Shown piece by piece: positions 6,474 through 15,384 of a stretch of DNA of 64,000 nt. The notes below the pieces were generated by a model. That model did no database searches. It was not told the origin of the DNA and worked only from the letters and a program-made list of their open reading frames with translations. The DNA lies in NCBI RefSeq assembly GCF_000633395.1, contig NZ_AYMU01000015.1, forward strand, positions 186,001-250,000, written 5' to 3'. The stretch comes from Pseudomonas sp. PH1b. Lineage in GTDB: Bacteria > Pseudomonadota > Gammaproteobacteria > Pseudomonadales > Pseudomonadaceae. The translations under genes were made by a program, and so were the position numbers. How positions within the stretch are numbered: the stretch's first letter is position 1; each line of letters begins with the position of its first letter.

Positions 6474-9260
6474 TCAACTGGTGTGCGCGGCGTTGCGTTC
6501 GCGCAGGTCGCGCTGGGTCACCCAGTGTTCCACCAGTTCGCGCAGCTGCGAGAGCTCCACCGGCTTGGCCATGTGCCCGTCCATGCCGGCCTGGCGCGCG
6601 CGCTCCTTGTGCTCGGCAAGGATGTGCGCGGTGAGCGCCACCACCGGGGTGCGCACCCGCTGGTTGCCGACTTCCCAGGCCCGCAGTTGCTGGGTGGCGG
6701 AGAAACCGTCGAGCACCGGCATTTCGCAATCCATCAGCACCAGGTCGTAGCGCTTGGCTTTCATCGCCTGCAGGGCCTCTTCGCCATTGCTGGCGGTATC
6801 GGGCTGCAGGTTGAGCTTGCCCAGCATGCCGCGGATGACCTTGGTGGAGATGCTGTTGTCCTCGGCCACCAGGATGCTGAAGTCGCTGGGTACAGTGACC
6901 GATGCCGGGGCCGGGGGCGGATTGAGCGGCAGGTTGTAGGGCGCTGTCGGTGCCTTGTCGCGCTGGCTGAGCTCGTCGGCCAGGGTGGTCTTGAGGGTGT
7001 AGCCGGCCACTGGCTTGGCGAGGATGCGCTTGATCCCGGCATTGCGTGCAATCACCTTGCTCGGCGCATTGCTGATGCCGGTGAGCATCACCAGCAGAAT
7101 GTCGTGGTTCAGGCTCGGGTCTTCCTTGATCTTGGCCGCCAGTTGCATGCCGGTCATGCCGGGCATGTTCTGGTCCAGCAATACCACATCGAAGTAGTCC
7201 CGCAGGTGCGCCTTGGTGCGCAGCAGGGCCAGGGCTTCCTTGCCCGACGGCACGGCGCTGACGTTCAGGCCCCAGGCGCTGCATTGCTGCACCAGGACCT
7301 TGCGGCAGGTGTCGTTGTCGTCCACCACCAGTACCCGGGCGCCTTGCAGCGGGCCGTCGAGGTCGGCGGTCGGGTGCTCCAGGCGCTCGGCGTCCAGGGG
7401 CAGGGTCAGCCACAGGGTGCTGCCTTGCTGGGTACCGCTCTTGATGCCGAACTCGCCGTGCATCAGCAAGATCAACTGACGGGCGATCACCAGTCCGAGG
7501 TTGCCCCCCAGGCGGGTGGTGGCGAGGAAGTTCTTGCTGTGCAGCTCGGTGTGCAGCAGGGCCTCGCGCTCTTCGGCGTCCATGGGCTGGCCGCTGTCCT
7601 GCACGGCGATGCGCAGGCGCGGCTTGCTGCTGCGCTCGTCGAGGGCAACGACGATCAGCACCTCGCCTTCGTCGGTTTTCTTCAGGGCGTTTTCCAGCAG
7701 GCTCAGCAGGGCTTGGCGCAGGCGCGTCGGATCGCCGCTGATGACCCGCGGCACTTGCGGCTGGATGAAGCTGATCAGCTCGACATTCTGCTGTTCGGCC
7801 TTGGCCCGGAAGATGCTCAGGCAGTCCTCGATCAAGGCGTTGAGGTCGAATTGCACGTCGTCCAGCTCGATCTGCCCGGACTCCAGCTTGGAGATGTCGA
7901 GGATCTCGTTGATCAGGGTCAGCAGCTCGTTGCCGGCGCTGTGGATGGTCTGCACGTAGTCGCGCTGCTTGACCGACAGTGGTGTGCCCAGCAGCAGTTC
8001 GGTCATGCCCAGCACGCCATTCATGGGGGTGCGGATTTCATGGCTGATCTTGGCCAGGAACTCGGCCTTGGCGTTGACCTCGGCGGTGCTGGCGGCCAGG
8101 TCGCGGCTGACGCTGAAGCGGTTCTCGGTGATGCTGCGCTGGCGCTCGCCCAAGGCAACGCTCATCAGCAGGCCGGCGATGCACACCACGCTGAGCAGGG
8201 TGACGATCAGGCCTTGCGGCGGTACCAGGGTCAGGCCGAGCAGGGCCGGGAGGATCACCAGGGTGCCGAGGTTGAAGATCACCATCGCGGCCACGAACAG
8301 CCGCGCCGGGCGATAGCCCTGATGCCAATGGTAGCCGCCGACGAACAGCATGCTCAGGCCGGCCAGGGCCACCAGGCCATAGGTGATGACATTCAAGGGC
8401 AGGGTGCTGACGAACAGCAGCAACAGGCCGAACAGGCTGATCAGCAGGATGTTGCCCAGCAGCAGCCGGTTCAGTGGATGCGGGCCCAGGGGGGCGAAGA
8501 AGCGGTAGGCGAACATCATCCCGCATGGGGCGGTCAGCAGCAGGGCGACATAGGCCCCTGGGGTCTGCAGCGCTTGCCAGTCCGGCAGCCAGGGCGCCAG
8601 CAGGTTCAGCAGCATCAGCAGGCTGAGGGTCAGCAGGCTCTCGCAGGCCGCCAGCCACAGGCTGCTGCGCGAGCGGGTGTAGGCGAAGCGCGTGAGGTTG
8701 TGCAGGATCAGCATCGCCAGGCAGCCGAAGAGCAGGCCGTAGATCAGCGTCTGGCTCTGGTCGGCGGCGGCCGTCACCGCCGATTGCAAGGTGATGTAGG
8801 GGCGCAGTTCGTGCTCGGACACCAGGCGCACATAGACTTCCAGGGGCTTGGCGCTTTGCGGCAGCGGTAGCATGAAATCGCTGCTGGGCAGGGGCTTTTG
8901 CGCCTGGGAACGGCTGGAGCCGGTGTTCACTTGCTCGATCAGCTTGTCGCCGTCGAGCACATAGAGATTCAGGTGGGACAGGTCGGGCGCGAAGATCCGC
9001 AGCACCTGCTCGTGGGTTCCCGGCTGGAGTTTGAAGCGCAGCCACAGGGCGCCATCGGGCTCGGCGGCGGTCAGCTTGTCCAGTTCGATCGGGCTGAATT
9101 GATTGGTGTAGCGCGGGGAGCGGATGTCACTGAGCTGCAGGTCGGCCTGTTCGTCGAGCAGCACCGCCCAGCCACTGCCTTGGGCGGCCAGGGCCGGGGT
9201 CAAGCAGAGCAGGGTCAGCAATGTGACGGTGAAGCCTAGGGCAATCCTGAGCCAGCGCAC
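6474..9260 (-). CDS. retS: Hybrid sensor histidine kinase RetS
   Basis: A 928-residue membrane hybrid kinase with the RetS architecture. It has a signal peptide (residues 1-26), a periplasmic 7TMR-DISMED2 domain (about 30-165), seven transmembrane helices (about 170-375), a HisKA domain with SHEIRTPMNG (His407), an ATPase domain (about 500-622), and two receiver domains with Asp696 (LLDQNMP) and Asp844 (LMDCEMP). In P. aeruginosa and P. fluorescens RetS antagonises GacS and so lowers rsmY/rsmZ, favouring the acute or planktonic state. Its position just downstream of purH-purD is conserved. The ATPase G1 box reads DSGQP rather than DxGxG, and this may bear on how it signals. Confidence 0.93.
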   Translation of the reverse strand: MRWLRIALGFTVTLLTLLCLTPALAAQGSGWAVLLDEQADLQLSDIRSPRYTNQFSPIELDKLTAAEPDGALWLRFKLQPGTHEQVLRIFAPDLSHLNLYVLDGDKLIEQVNTGSSRSQAQKPLPSSDFMLPLPQSAKPLEVYVRLVSEHELRPYITLQSAVTAAADQSQTLIYGLLFGCLAMLILHNLTRFAYTRSRSSLWLAACESLLTLSLLMLLNLLAPWLPDWQALQTPGAYVALLLTAPCGMMFAYRFFAPLGPHPLNRLLLGNILLISLFGLLLLFVSTLPLNVITYGLVALAGLSMLFVGGYHWHQGYRPARLFVAAMVIFNLGTLVILPALLGLTLVPPQGLIVTLLSVVCIAGLLMSVALGERQRSITENRFSVSRDLAASTAEVNAKAEFLAKISHEIRTPMNGVLGMTELLLGTPLSVKQRDYVQTIHSAGNELLTLINEILDISKLESGQIELDDVQFDLNALIEDCLSIFRAKAEQQNVELISFIQPQVPRVISGDPTRLRQALLSLLENALKKTDEGEVLIVVALDERSSKPRLRIAVQDSGQPMDAEEREALLHTELHSKNFLATTRLGGNLGLVIARQLILLMHGEFGIKSGTQQGSTLWLTLPLDAERLEHPTADLDGPLQGARVLVVDDNDTCRKVLVQQCSAWGLNVSAVPSGKEALALLRTKAHLRDYFDVVLLDQNMPGMTGMQLAAKIKEDPSLNHDILLVMLTGISNAPSKVIARNAGIKRILAKPVAGYTLKTTLADELSQRDKAPTAPYNLPLNPPPAPASVTVPSDFSILVAEDNSISTKVIRGMLGKLNLQPDTASNGEEALQAMKAKRYDLVLMDCEMPVLDGFSATQQLRAWEVGNQRVRTPVVALTAHILAEHKERARQAGMDGHMAKPVELSQLRELVEHWVTQRDLRERNAAHTS

Positions 9261-9318
9261 GGCGAAATCCCTTCGTTGGTTGATGCCTGATTATAACTAT
9301 GCGCGGCGTAATAGCCGC

Positions 9319-9345
9319 CCGGCAAGGGCTTGAACCCCTTGCCGG
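9319..9345. terminator. GC-rich hairpin after purD
   Basis: A 10-base stem (CCGGCAAGGG with CCCTTGCCGG) encloses a 7-base loop just 15 bases beyond the purD stop and about 60 bases before the retS start. It lacks a following U-run on the minus strand, so it is either a weak terminator or an RNA-stabilising hairpin. Confidence 0.4.
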
Positions 9346-9359
9346 AGGCTTGGACGGCC

Positions 9360-10649
9360 TTACTCCTGGCCACGCTCGCGGGCAATGGCACGGTAGCCGA
9401 TGTCCTTGCGGTAGAAGCAGCCTTGCCAGTCGATCTTGGCTGCCAGGCGGTAGGCTTGCTGCTGGGCCGCATCGACGCTGTCCCCCATGGCCGTGGCACA
9501 GAGCACCCGGCCGCCGGAGGTCACCACCTGGCCGTCCTTGAGTGCGGTGCCGGCGTGGAAGACCTTGCCTTCCAGAGTGGCGGCGGCGTCCAGGCCGGTG
9601 ATCGCGGCACCCTTGGCGTAGTCACCCGGGTAGCCGCCGGCGGCCAGCACGATGCCCAGGCTCGGACGTGGATCCCATTGTGCTTCGACCTTGTCCAGGG
9701 CCTGGGCCAGGGCGGCTTCCACCAGCAGCACCAGGCTCGACTGCAGGCGCAGCATCACCGGCTGGGTTTCCGGGTCGCCGAAGCGGCAGTTGAACTCGAT
9801 GACTTTCGGGTTGCCGGCCTTGTCGATCATCAGGCCCGCGTAGAGGAAGCCGGTGTAGACGTTGCCTTCCTCGGCCATGCCGCGCACGGTCGGCCAGATC
9901 ACCAGGTCCATCACCCGCTGGTGCACATCGGCGGTGACCACCGGTGCCGGCGAGTAGGCGCCCATGCCACCGGTATTGGGGCCAGTGTCGCCGTCACCGA
10001 CGCGCTTGTGGTCCTGGCTGGTGGCCATGGGCAGGACGTTCTTGCCGTCGACCATGACGATGAAGCTGGCTTCCTCGCCGTCGAGGAACTCCTCGATGAC
10101 CACGCGGGAACCGGCGTCGCCGAAGGCATTGCCGGCGAGCATGTCACGCACTGCGTCCTCGGCTTCGGCCAGGGTCATGGCGACGATCACGCCCTTGCCG
10201 GCGGCCAGGCCGTCGGCCTTGATCACGATCGGTGCGCCTTTCTCGCGCAGGTAGGCCAGGGCCGGCTCGATCTCGGTGAAGTTCTGGTAGTCGGCGGTGG
10301 GGATCTTGTGCCGAGCCAGGAAATCCTTGGTGAAGGCTTTCGAGCCTTCCAGCTGAGCCGCGCCGGCGGTCGGGCCGAAGCAGTCCAGGCCACGGGAGCG
10401 GAACAGGTCGACCACGCCGGCCACCAGCGGCACTTCCGGGCCGACGATGGTCAGGGACACGTTCTTCTCTGCAAAATCTGCAAGCTGTTCAAGGGCCAGC
10501 ACGTCGATATCGACGTTCTCGCACTTGGCCTCGATGGCGGTGCCGGCGTTGCCCGGGGCGACGAATACTTTTTCGACCCGTGGGTCCTGAGCGACTTTCC
10601 AGGCCAGGGCGTGTTCACGACCGCCGCTACCAATGATCAAAACGTTCAA
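9360..10649 (-). CDS. purD: Phosphoribosylamine-glycine ligase PurD
   Basis: A 429-residue GAR synthetase, the second step of de novo purine synthesis, which joins glycine to phosphoribosylamine with ATP. The N-terminus MNVLIIGSGGREHALAWK is the PurD signature. It is followed by the ATP-grasp region (IVIKADGLAAGKGVIVA near 200) and the family motif NCRFGDPETQPVM near residue 290. It lies downstream of purH on the same strand, separated by 168 bases that hold an inverted repeat. Cytoplasmic, with normal length. Confidence 0.98.
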   Translation of the reverse strand: MNVLIIGSGGREHALAWKVAQDPRVEKVFVAPGNAGTAIEAKCENVDIDVLALEQLADFAEKNVSLTIVGPEVPLVAGVVDLFRSRGLDCFGPTAGAAQLEGSKAFTKDFLARHKIPTADYQNFTEIEPALAYLREKGAPIVIKADGLAAGKGVIVAMTLAEAEDAVRDMLAGNAFGDAGSRVVIEEFLDGEEASFIVMVDGKNVLPMATSQDHKRVGDGDTGPNTGGMGAYSPAPVVTADVHQRVMDLVIWPTVRGMAEEGNVYTGFLYAGLMIDKAGNPKVIEFNCRFGDPETQPVMLRLQSSLVLLVEAALAQALDKVEAQWDPRPSLGIVLAAGGYPGDYAKGAAITGLDAAATLEGKVFHAGTALKDGQVVTSGGRVLCATAMGDSVDAAQQQAYRLAAKIDWQGCFYRKDIGYRAIARERGQE

Positions 10650-10672
10650 GTCAGACTCCTTCGGAGGAAGCT

Positions 10673-10810
10673 ACAAGCCGCAAGCTGCAAGTGAAGAGCA
10701 ATCTGGGTCGCTCTGAAGTGCGGCGTGCGGCTTTGAATGAGAAAGGCTACAAGCGCAAGCAAGGGCGACTGCGGTCGGCTCTGGCTTGTCGCTTGCAGCT
10801 TGATGCTTGT
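10673..10810. repeat. Long-spaced imperfect inverted repeat between purD and purH
   Basis: Arm 1 is at 10673-10691 (ACAAGCCGCAAGCTGCAAG). Arm 2 at 10792-10810 matches its complement in 16 of 19 positions. The arms are about 100 bases apart, so the purH-purD transcript could form a long hairpin. The CAAGC/GCTTG pattern is common in intergenic Pseudomonas repeats. Function is unknown. Confidence 0.5.
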
Positions 10811-10817
10811 GCTGCTC

Positions 10818-12425
10818 TTAGTGACGGAAGTGGCGCATGCCGGTGAAGACCATGGCAATCCCGGCTTCGTCGGCTGCGGCAATCACTTCGGCATCACGCA
10901 TCGAGCCGCCCGGCTGGATCACTGCGGTAATACCGACCTTGGCGGCGTTGTCCAGGCCGTCGCGGAACGGGAAGAACGCGTCGGAGGCCATGACCGAACC
11001 GGCTACCTGCAGACCGGCGTGCTCAGCCTTGATGGCGGCGATCCGCGCGGAGTTCACACGGCTCATCTGGCCGGCGCCGACACCGATGGTCTGGCGGTTC
11101 TTGGCGTAGACGATGGCGTTGGACTTGACGTACTTGGCGACTTTCCAGGCGAAGATCAGGTCGTTGATCTCTTGCTCGGTCGGGGCGCGCTTGGTCACCA
11201 CTTTCAGGTCATCGGCACCGATCATGCCGATATCACGGCTCTGCACCAGCAGGCCGCCGTTGACGCGCTTGTAGTCCCAGGCTGCGGCGCGGTCAGCCGA
11301 CCACTCGCCGCAGGCCAGCAGGCGCACGTTGGCCTTGGCGGCGACAATGGCGCGGGCTTCTTCGCTGACGCTCGGGGCAATGATCACTTCGACGAACTGA
11401 CGCTCGACGATGGCCTTGGCGGTTTCGGCATCCAGCTCGCGGTTGAAGGCGATGATGCCGCCGAAGGCCGACTCGGTGTCGGTGGCGTAGGCCAGTTCGT
11501 AGGCCTGGCGGATGCCGCCTTCAGCGTCGGGGCTAACGGCTACGCCGCACGGGTTGGCGTGCTTGACGATGACGCAGGCCGGCTTGACGAAGCTCTTCAC
11601 GCATTCCAGGGCGGCGTCGGTATCGGCCACGTTGTTGTAGGACAGCTCCTTGCCTTGCAGCTGGGTAGCGGTGGCGATGCCGACCTCGGCCGGCTTGGCT
11701 TCCACGTAGAACGCCGCGCTCTGGTGCGGGTTCTCGCCGTAGCGCATTTCCTGGGCCTTGATGAACTGGCTGTTGAAGGTCCGCGGGAACTCGCTGCGGC
11801 CTTCTGTGCTCAGGGTCTCGGCGGCCTGGTTCACGGTGCCCATGTAGTTGGCGATCATGCCGTCGTAGGCCGCGGTGTGTTCGAAGGCCTTGAGCATCAG
11901 GTCGAAGCGCTGGGCGTAGGTCAGGCCGCCGGCTTTCAGGCCTTGCAGGACGCTGGCGTAGTCGCTGGCGTTGACCACGATGGCCACGTCTTTGTGGTTC
12001 TTGGCCGCCGAGCGAACCATGGTCGGGCCGCCGATGTCGATGTTCTCGATGGCGGTCGGCAGGTCGCAGCCTGGCTTGTTGATGGTGGCTTCGAAGGGGT
12101 AGAGGTTGACTGCCACCAGGTCGATCGGCTTGATGCCGTGCTCGTTCATGATGGCGTCGTCGATGCCGCGACGACCGAGGATACCGCCGTGGATTTTCGG
12201 ATGCAGGGTCTTCACCCGGCCGTCCATCATTTCCGCGAAACCGGTGTAATCCGCGACTTCCACTGCGGACACGCCGTTGTCCTGCAGCAGTTTGAAGGTC
12301 CCGCCGGTGGAGAGGATCTCCACGCCGAGGGCTTCCAGCTCCTTGGCGAATTCGAGGATCCCGGTCTTGTCGGAAACACTGATCAAGGCGCGGCGGATCG
12401 GCAGGCGGGTAGTCTGGTCGGTCAT
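10818..12425 (-). CDS. purH: Bifunctional AICAR transformylase / IMP cyclohydrolase PurH
   Basis: A 535-residue enzyme for the last two steps of IMP synthesis. The N-terminal IMP cyclohydrolase (MGS-like) domain starts RRALISVSDKTGILEFAK and includes STGGTFKLL. The C-terminal AICAR formyltransferase domain includes CVIVKHANPCGVAV near residue 275 and ends VFTGMRHFRH, the usual PurH C-terminus. I chose the ATG at 12425 (MTDQTTRLPIRRALIS), which matches the family N-terminus; the frame is open a few codons further up. A hairpin with a U-run separates it from fis upstream, so it probably has its own promoter. Confidence 0.97.
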   Translation of the reverse strand: MTDQTTRLPIRRALISVSDKTGILEFAKELEALGVEILSTGGTFKLLQDNGVSAVEVADYTGFAEMMDGRVKTLHPKIHGGILGRRGIDDAIMNEHGIKPIDLVAVNLYPFEATINKPGCDLPTAIENIDIGGPTMVRSAAKNHKDVAIVVNASDYASVLQGLKAGGLTYAQRFDLMLKAFEHTAAYDGMIANYMGTVNQAAETLSTEGRSEFPRTFNSQFIKAQEMRYGENPHQSAAFYVEAKPAEVGIATATQLQGKELSYNNVADTDAALECVKSFVKPACVIVKHANPCGVAVSPDAEGGIRQAYELAYATDTESAFGGIIAFNRELDAETAKAIVERQFVEVIIAPSVSEEARAIVAAKANVRLLACGEWSADRAAAWDYKRVNGGLLVQSRDIGMIGADDLKVVTKRAPTEQEINDLIFAWKVAKYVKSNAIVYAKNRQTIGVGAGQMSRVNSARIAAIKAEHAGLQVAGSVMASDAFFPFRDGLDNAAKVGITAVIQPGGSMRDAEVIAAADEAGIAMVFTGMRHFRH

Positions 12426-12454
12426 CTCAATTTCCATCAAAAGCAAAGGAGTCA

Positions 12455-12490
12455 GCAAAAAAGGCGACCGTTTTTTACGCGGGCGCCTTT
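12455..12490 (-). terminator. Rho-independent terminator downstream of dusB-fis
   Basis: On the minus strand an AAAGGCG / CGCCTTT stem is followed by a run of Ts. It is located 18 bases after the fis stop and before the purH start, so it would end the dusB-fis transcript. The loop is long (17 bases). Confidence 0.65.
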
Positions 12491-12507
12491 CTGGTTTGAT
12501 TGAATGC

Positions 12508-12828
12508 TTACAACAAATCGTACTGCTTGAGTTTCTTGCGCAGGGTGCCGCGGTTCAGACCCAGGAGTTCGCTGGCCTTGGTCTGGTTGCCCTTGACGTA
12601 GTTCATCACGCTTTCGAGCAACGGAGCCTCGACTTCGGAGAGCACCAGGTTGTACACGTCCGTGACGGCAGCGCCCTCAAGGTGGGCGAAATAATTGTGC
12701 AGCGCCTTCTCGACACTCCCGCGAAGGGTCTGGCCTTCTTCGCTGGGGGTATTGAGGTGCTGTTTCAAATTCACGTTGTCGCTCACGGGTGTAGTTCCAC
12801 TCACTAAAGTCTCGGTCATCATCGTCAT
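12508..12828 (-). CDS. fis: DNA-binding protein Fis
   Basis: A 106-residue nucleoid-associated regulator. The C-terminal helix-turn-helix is intact (GNQTKASELLGLNRGTLRKKLKQYDLL, residues about 80-106). The N-terminal part resembles the Pseudomonas Fis sequence MTTMTTETLVSGTTPVSDN. Fis bends DNA and tunes rRNA, replication and growth-phase genes. The start is the ATG overlapping the dusB stop by 4 bases (ATGA), which reproduces the classic dusB-fis operon of gammaproteobacteria; the second methionine codon two residues on is also possible. Confidence 0.96.
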   Translation of the reverse strand: MTMMTETLVSGTTPVSDNVNLKQHLNTPSEEGQTLRGSVEKALHNYFAHLEGAAVTDVYNLVLSEVEAPLLESVMNYVKGNQTKASELLGLNRGTLRKKLKQYDLL

Positions 12829-13838
12829 GCGGCCACCCCCTCTCCGTCCCCTGTCGCCAGGCTCTTGTAACGCCCGGCGAAGAACTCCCGAACGTTGGCG
12901 CATTGTGCTTCCGTATCTTCCAAACGATTGAAGTGGGCGCGAAACTCCCTGGCGCCCGGCAGGGTTGCGAGATACCAGCCCACATGCTTGCGCGCAATGC
13001 GTACGCCCATGACATCCCCATAGAAGGCATGCAGCGCGGCCAGGTGCTCTAGCAGAATACGTTCCACCTCGAACAGCTCCGGGGCCGGGAGGGTTTCACC
13101 GGTGCTCAGGAAGTGTTCGATTTCACGAAAAATCCATGGCCGCCCTTGGGCGGCCCGGCCGATCAACAGCCCGTCGGCGCCGGTAGCGTGCAATACGTGC
13201 CGGGCCTTTTCGGGTGAGTCGATGTCGCCATTGGCGAAGACCGGAATCGACACCGCCTGCTTGATCGCGGCAATGGTGTCGTACTCGGCTTCACCGGTAT
13301 ACAGGTCGGCCCGGGTCCGACCATGGACCGCCAGTGCCGTAATGCCTGCCTGCTCGGCGATCTTCGCCACCGTGAGGCCGTTCTTGTTCTCCCGGTCCCA
13401 GCCGGTGCGGATCTTCAGGGTGACCGGTACATCCACCGCGGCCACCACCGCCTGGAGAATCTCGTTGACCAGGGCTTCGTCTTTCAGCAACGCGGAACCG
13501 GCGGCCTTGTTGCAGACCTTCTTCGCCGGACAACCCATGTTGATGTCAATAATCTGTGCGCCCAACTCGACGTTGGCGCGGGCGGCGTCTGCCAGCATCT
13601 GTGCATCGCCACCGGCGATCTGTACCGAGCGGGGCTCGGGATCGCCTTCGTGGATCATGCGCAACCGCGATTTGCGGCTGTTCCACAAGCTCATGTCGCT
13701 GGTGACCATTTCCGAGACTACAAGGCCCGCGCCCAATTGCTTGCAAAGCTGACGAAAGGGCTGGTCGGTGACCCCCGCCATCGGGGCGAGAATCAAGCCG
13801 TTGTGCACTGTGTATGGGCCGATGCGTACCGCCGACAT
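12825..13838 (-). CDS. dusB: tRNA-dihydrouridine synthase DusB
   Basis: A 337-residue flavoenzyme that reduces uridines to dihydrouridine in tRNA. The N-terminal LAPMAGVTDQPFR motif, the active-site INMGCPAKKVCNKAAGSALL stretch (catalytic Cys near residue 107) and GDIDSPEKA are all present. It is the first gene of the dusB-fis operon, and its level may couple to fis translation through the 4-base overlap. Length and start (MSAVRIGPY) are normal. Confidence 0.96.
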   Translation of the reverse strand: MSAVRIGPYTVHNGLILAPMAGVTDQPFRQLCKQLGAGLVVSEMVTSDMSLWNSRKSRLRMIHEGDPEPRSVQIAGGDAQMLADAARANVELGAQIIDINMGCPAKKVCNKAAGSALLKDEALVNEILQAVVAAVDVPVTLKIRTGWDRENKNGLTVAKIAEQAGITALAVHGRTRADLYTGEAEYDTIAAIKQAVSIPVFANGDIDSPEKARHVLHATGADGLLIGRAAQGRPWIFREIEHFLSTGETLPAPELFEVERILLEHLAALHAFYGDVMGVRIARKHVGWYLATLPGAREFRAHFNRLEDTEAQCANVREFFAGRYKSLATGDGEGVAA

Positions 13839-14034
13839 AGGACTTCCCTGTTGTGGGGCCGGATCATGAGAGTTCGAAAAAGGGTTGGCATGATACCCGC
13901 TCTCGATGACCGGATAAAGGCTGAATTGGATAAAATCTGAACAGTTCTTCCGTTATCGCCCCGGGATTAATCTGGGCGATGCAGTCATAAATCTGTCGTC
14001 AATCCAGAATTTTCCATCAGCTTGTTTGGCTGAT

Positions 14035-15354
14035 TCACTCGGGCGAGTGGAAACTCAGACTGTAGTTCACAGCTTTCGGTCCTGGGTCGAGAATATCCAG
14101 GGCGATGTGAATGGGCGTCTGCGGCGGCATTTCCGCGGCATCCTGCAAGTCGCCACCCAGGTATTCCCCAGGCTTGAAGCTGCGGCTGGCAATCAGATGG
14201 CCATTGAGGTCGGCGAAGCGCAGTTCCAACAACGGGAAGGGCTGGGAGAAGGGCGCGCGGTTGTAGATGATGGCGTCCACCACCAGGGCCCCGCTGAACT
14301 CCGGATGGCTGCGCACCACCAGGTTGCTGCTCTTGATCCGGGTGATATCGACCCGGGACGGCACTGTGCAGCCCAGTTCCGGGCACAGTTCCTGGAACCA
14401 GGGGCGGTACTGGTCCTGGCGCGCCAGTTCATCGAAGTGATAGGCGACGTACTGGCCTACCAGGCCACCGGCAGCCAGCAGGATCAGCAGCAACCAGAGC
14501 AGGCGTCGGCCCCAGGGCGAACGTCGCTTTTGCCAATCGAGGTGCAGCGGGTCGTCCACCAGGTCCAGCAGCACCTCTTCCTTGACTCCGGGCTCGTTGC
14601 GCTCGCGGCGCTTTTTGCCTTGGGCGGCTGGCTCGGGCGGCTCGTCCTGTTCGCTGGGGTCGGCTGCAGGATGAGCGGCCAGGGGTTCGAGGTCATCATC
14701 CAGGCGCAACCGTGGAGCCTGGGGCTCGTCATCCAGGTCCGCCAGGTTGAACGACAGCGACGGTTCGGTGCGGCTGGGCTTGGGTGGCTCGGGGCTGGTC
14801 TCGGTGTCGCTCGCTTGCATCTTGAGGGGCGAGGGCTCGTCTTCGTCCTGTTCGGCGGCACTGCCGAACAGCCCATCGGGCCAGTTCGCCTCATCGGCAT
14901 CCCGGGTATCGCGTCGGGCGCTGAGGCTGCCTTCCTTGTGCTCGCGTTCCTGGCCAAAGGTCTTGGCCGGCTGGATCTCGCGCTGTTCGAGCTTGGCCAG
15001 TTCTTCGTCGAGGTCCAGGTGATCCAGGTCCATCTCGGCGGCCGACCACTGTTTCTGGCTGATGGCACGCTGAGGGGGGGCGGGCGCGGTCGGCGGCGGC
15101 AGATCCGTTTGGGGCGCCGCGGCTGCCGGTGTTGCCGGCACCGCGGGAGCGACCGGCGGTACTGCCGGTTTGGCAGTGGCTTTCGGCGTGGCAGCGTCCC
15201 TGGCCGCCCGTTGCTCGAGCAACTGCCGCGCGGCGTTGAACACCTGCAGGCAGGAGCCACAGCGAACCACCCCGCGGGCCACGCTCAATTGAGCGTGGCT
15301 GACGCGGAACCTGGTTTGGCAATGCGGGCACTGGGTGACGAAGCTGTCGGTCAT
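14035..15354 (-). CDS. Zinc-ribbon and DUF3426 domain membrane protein
   Basis: A 439-residue protein. It starts with an MJ0042-type zinc ribbon (CPHCQTRF then VRCGSC, residues 9-34). A long low-complexity acidic and Pro/Ala-rich linker follows (about 50-270). One transmembrane helix lies near residue 290 (LLWLLLILLAAGGLVGQYVAY), and the C-terminal part is a DUF3426 domain of about 140 residues. This layout suggests a cytoplasmic zinc finger tethered to a periplasmic domain; the function is unknown. The gene follows prmA by 30 bases, so the two are probably co-transcribed, as in other pseudomonads. Confidence 0.85.
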   Translation of the reverse strand: MTDSFVTQCPHCQTRFRVSHAQLSVARGVVRCGSCLQVFNAARQLLEQRAARDAATPKATAKPAVPPVAPAVPATPAAAAPQTDLPPPTAPAPPQRAISQKQWSAAEMDLDHLDLDEELAKLEQREIQPAKTFGQEREHKEGSLSARRDTRDADEANWPDGLFGSAAEQDEDEPSPLKMQASDTETSPEPPKPSRTEPSLSFNLADLDDEPQAPRLRLDDDLEPLAAHPAADPSEQDEPPEPAAQGKKRRERNEPGVKEEVLLDLVDDPLHLDWQKRRSPWGRRLLWLLLILLAAGGLVGQYVAYHFDELARQDQYRPWFQELCPELGCTVPSRVDITRIKSSNLVVRSHPEFSGALVVDAIIYNRAPFSQPFPLLELRFADLNGHLIASRSFKPGEYLGGDLQDAAEMPPQTPIHIALDILDPGPKAVNYSLSFHSPE

Positions 15355-15384
15355 GCGGCCATCCGGATTATGCAGGCGGCCATT

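Noticed and set aside
5250..8870. Very long open frame (1206 codons) on the plus strand
   Set aside because: It runs antisense through the immunity-like cluster, marC and retS, has low-complexity His/Gln/Gly composition and no domain signature. It is a GC-rich mirror of real minus-strand genes.
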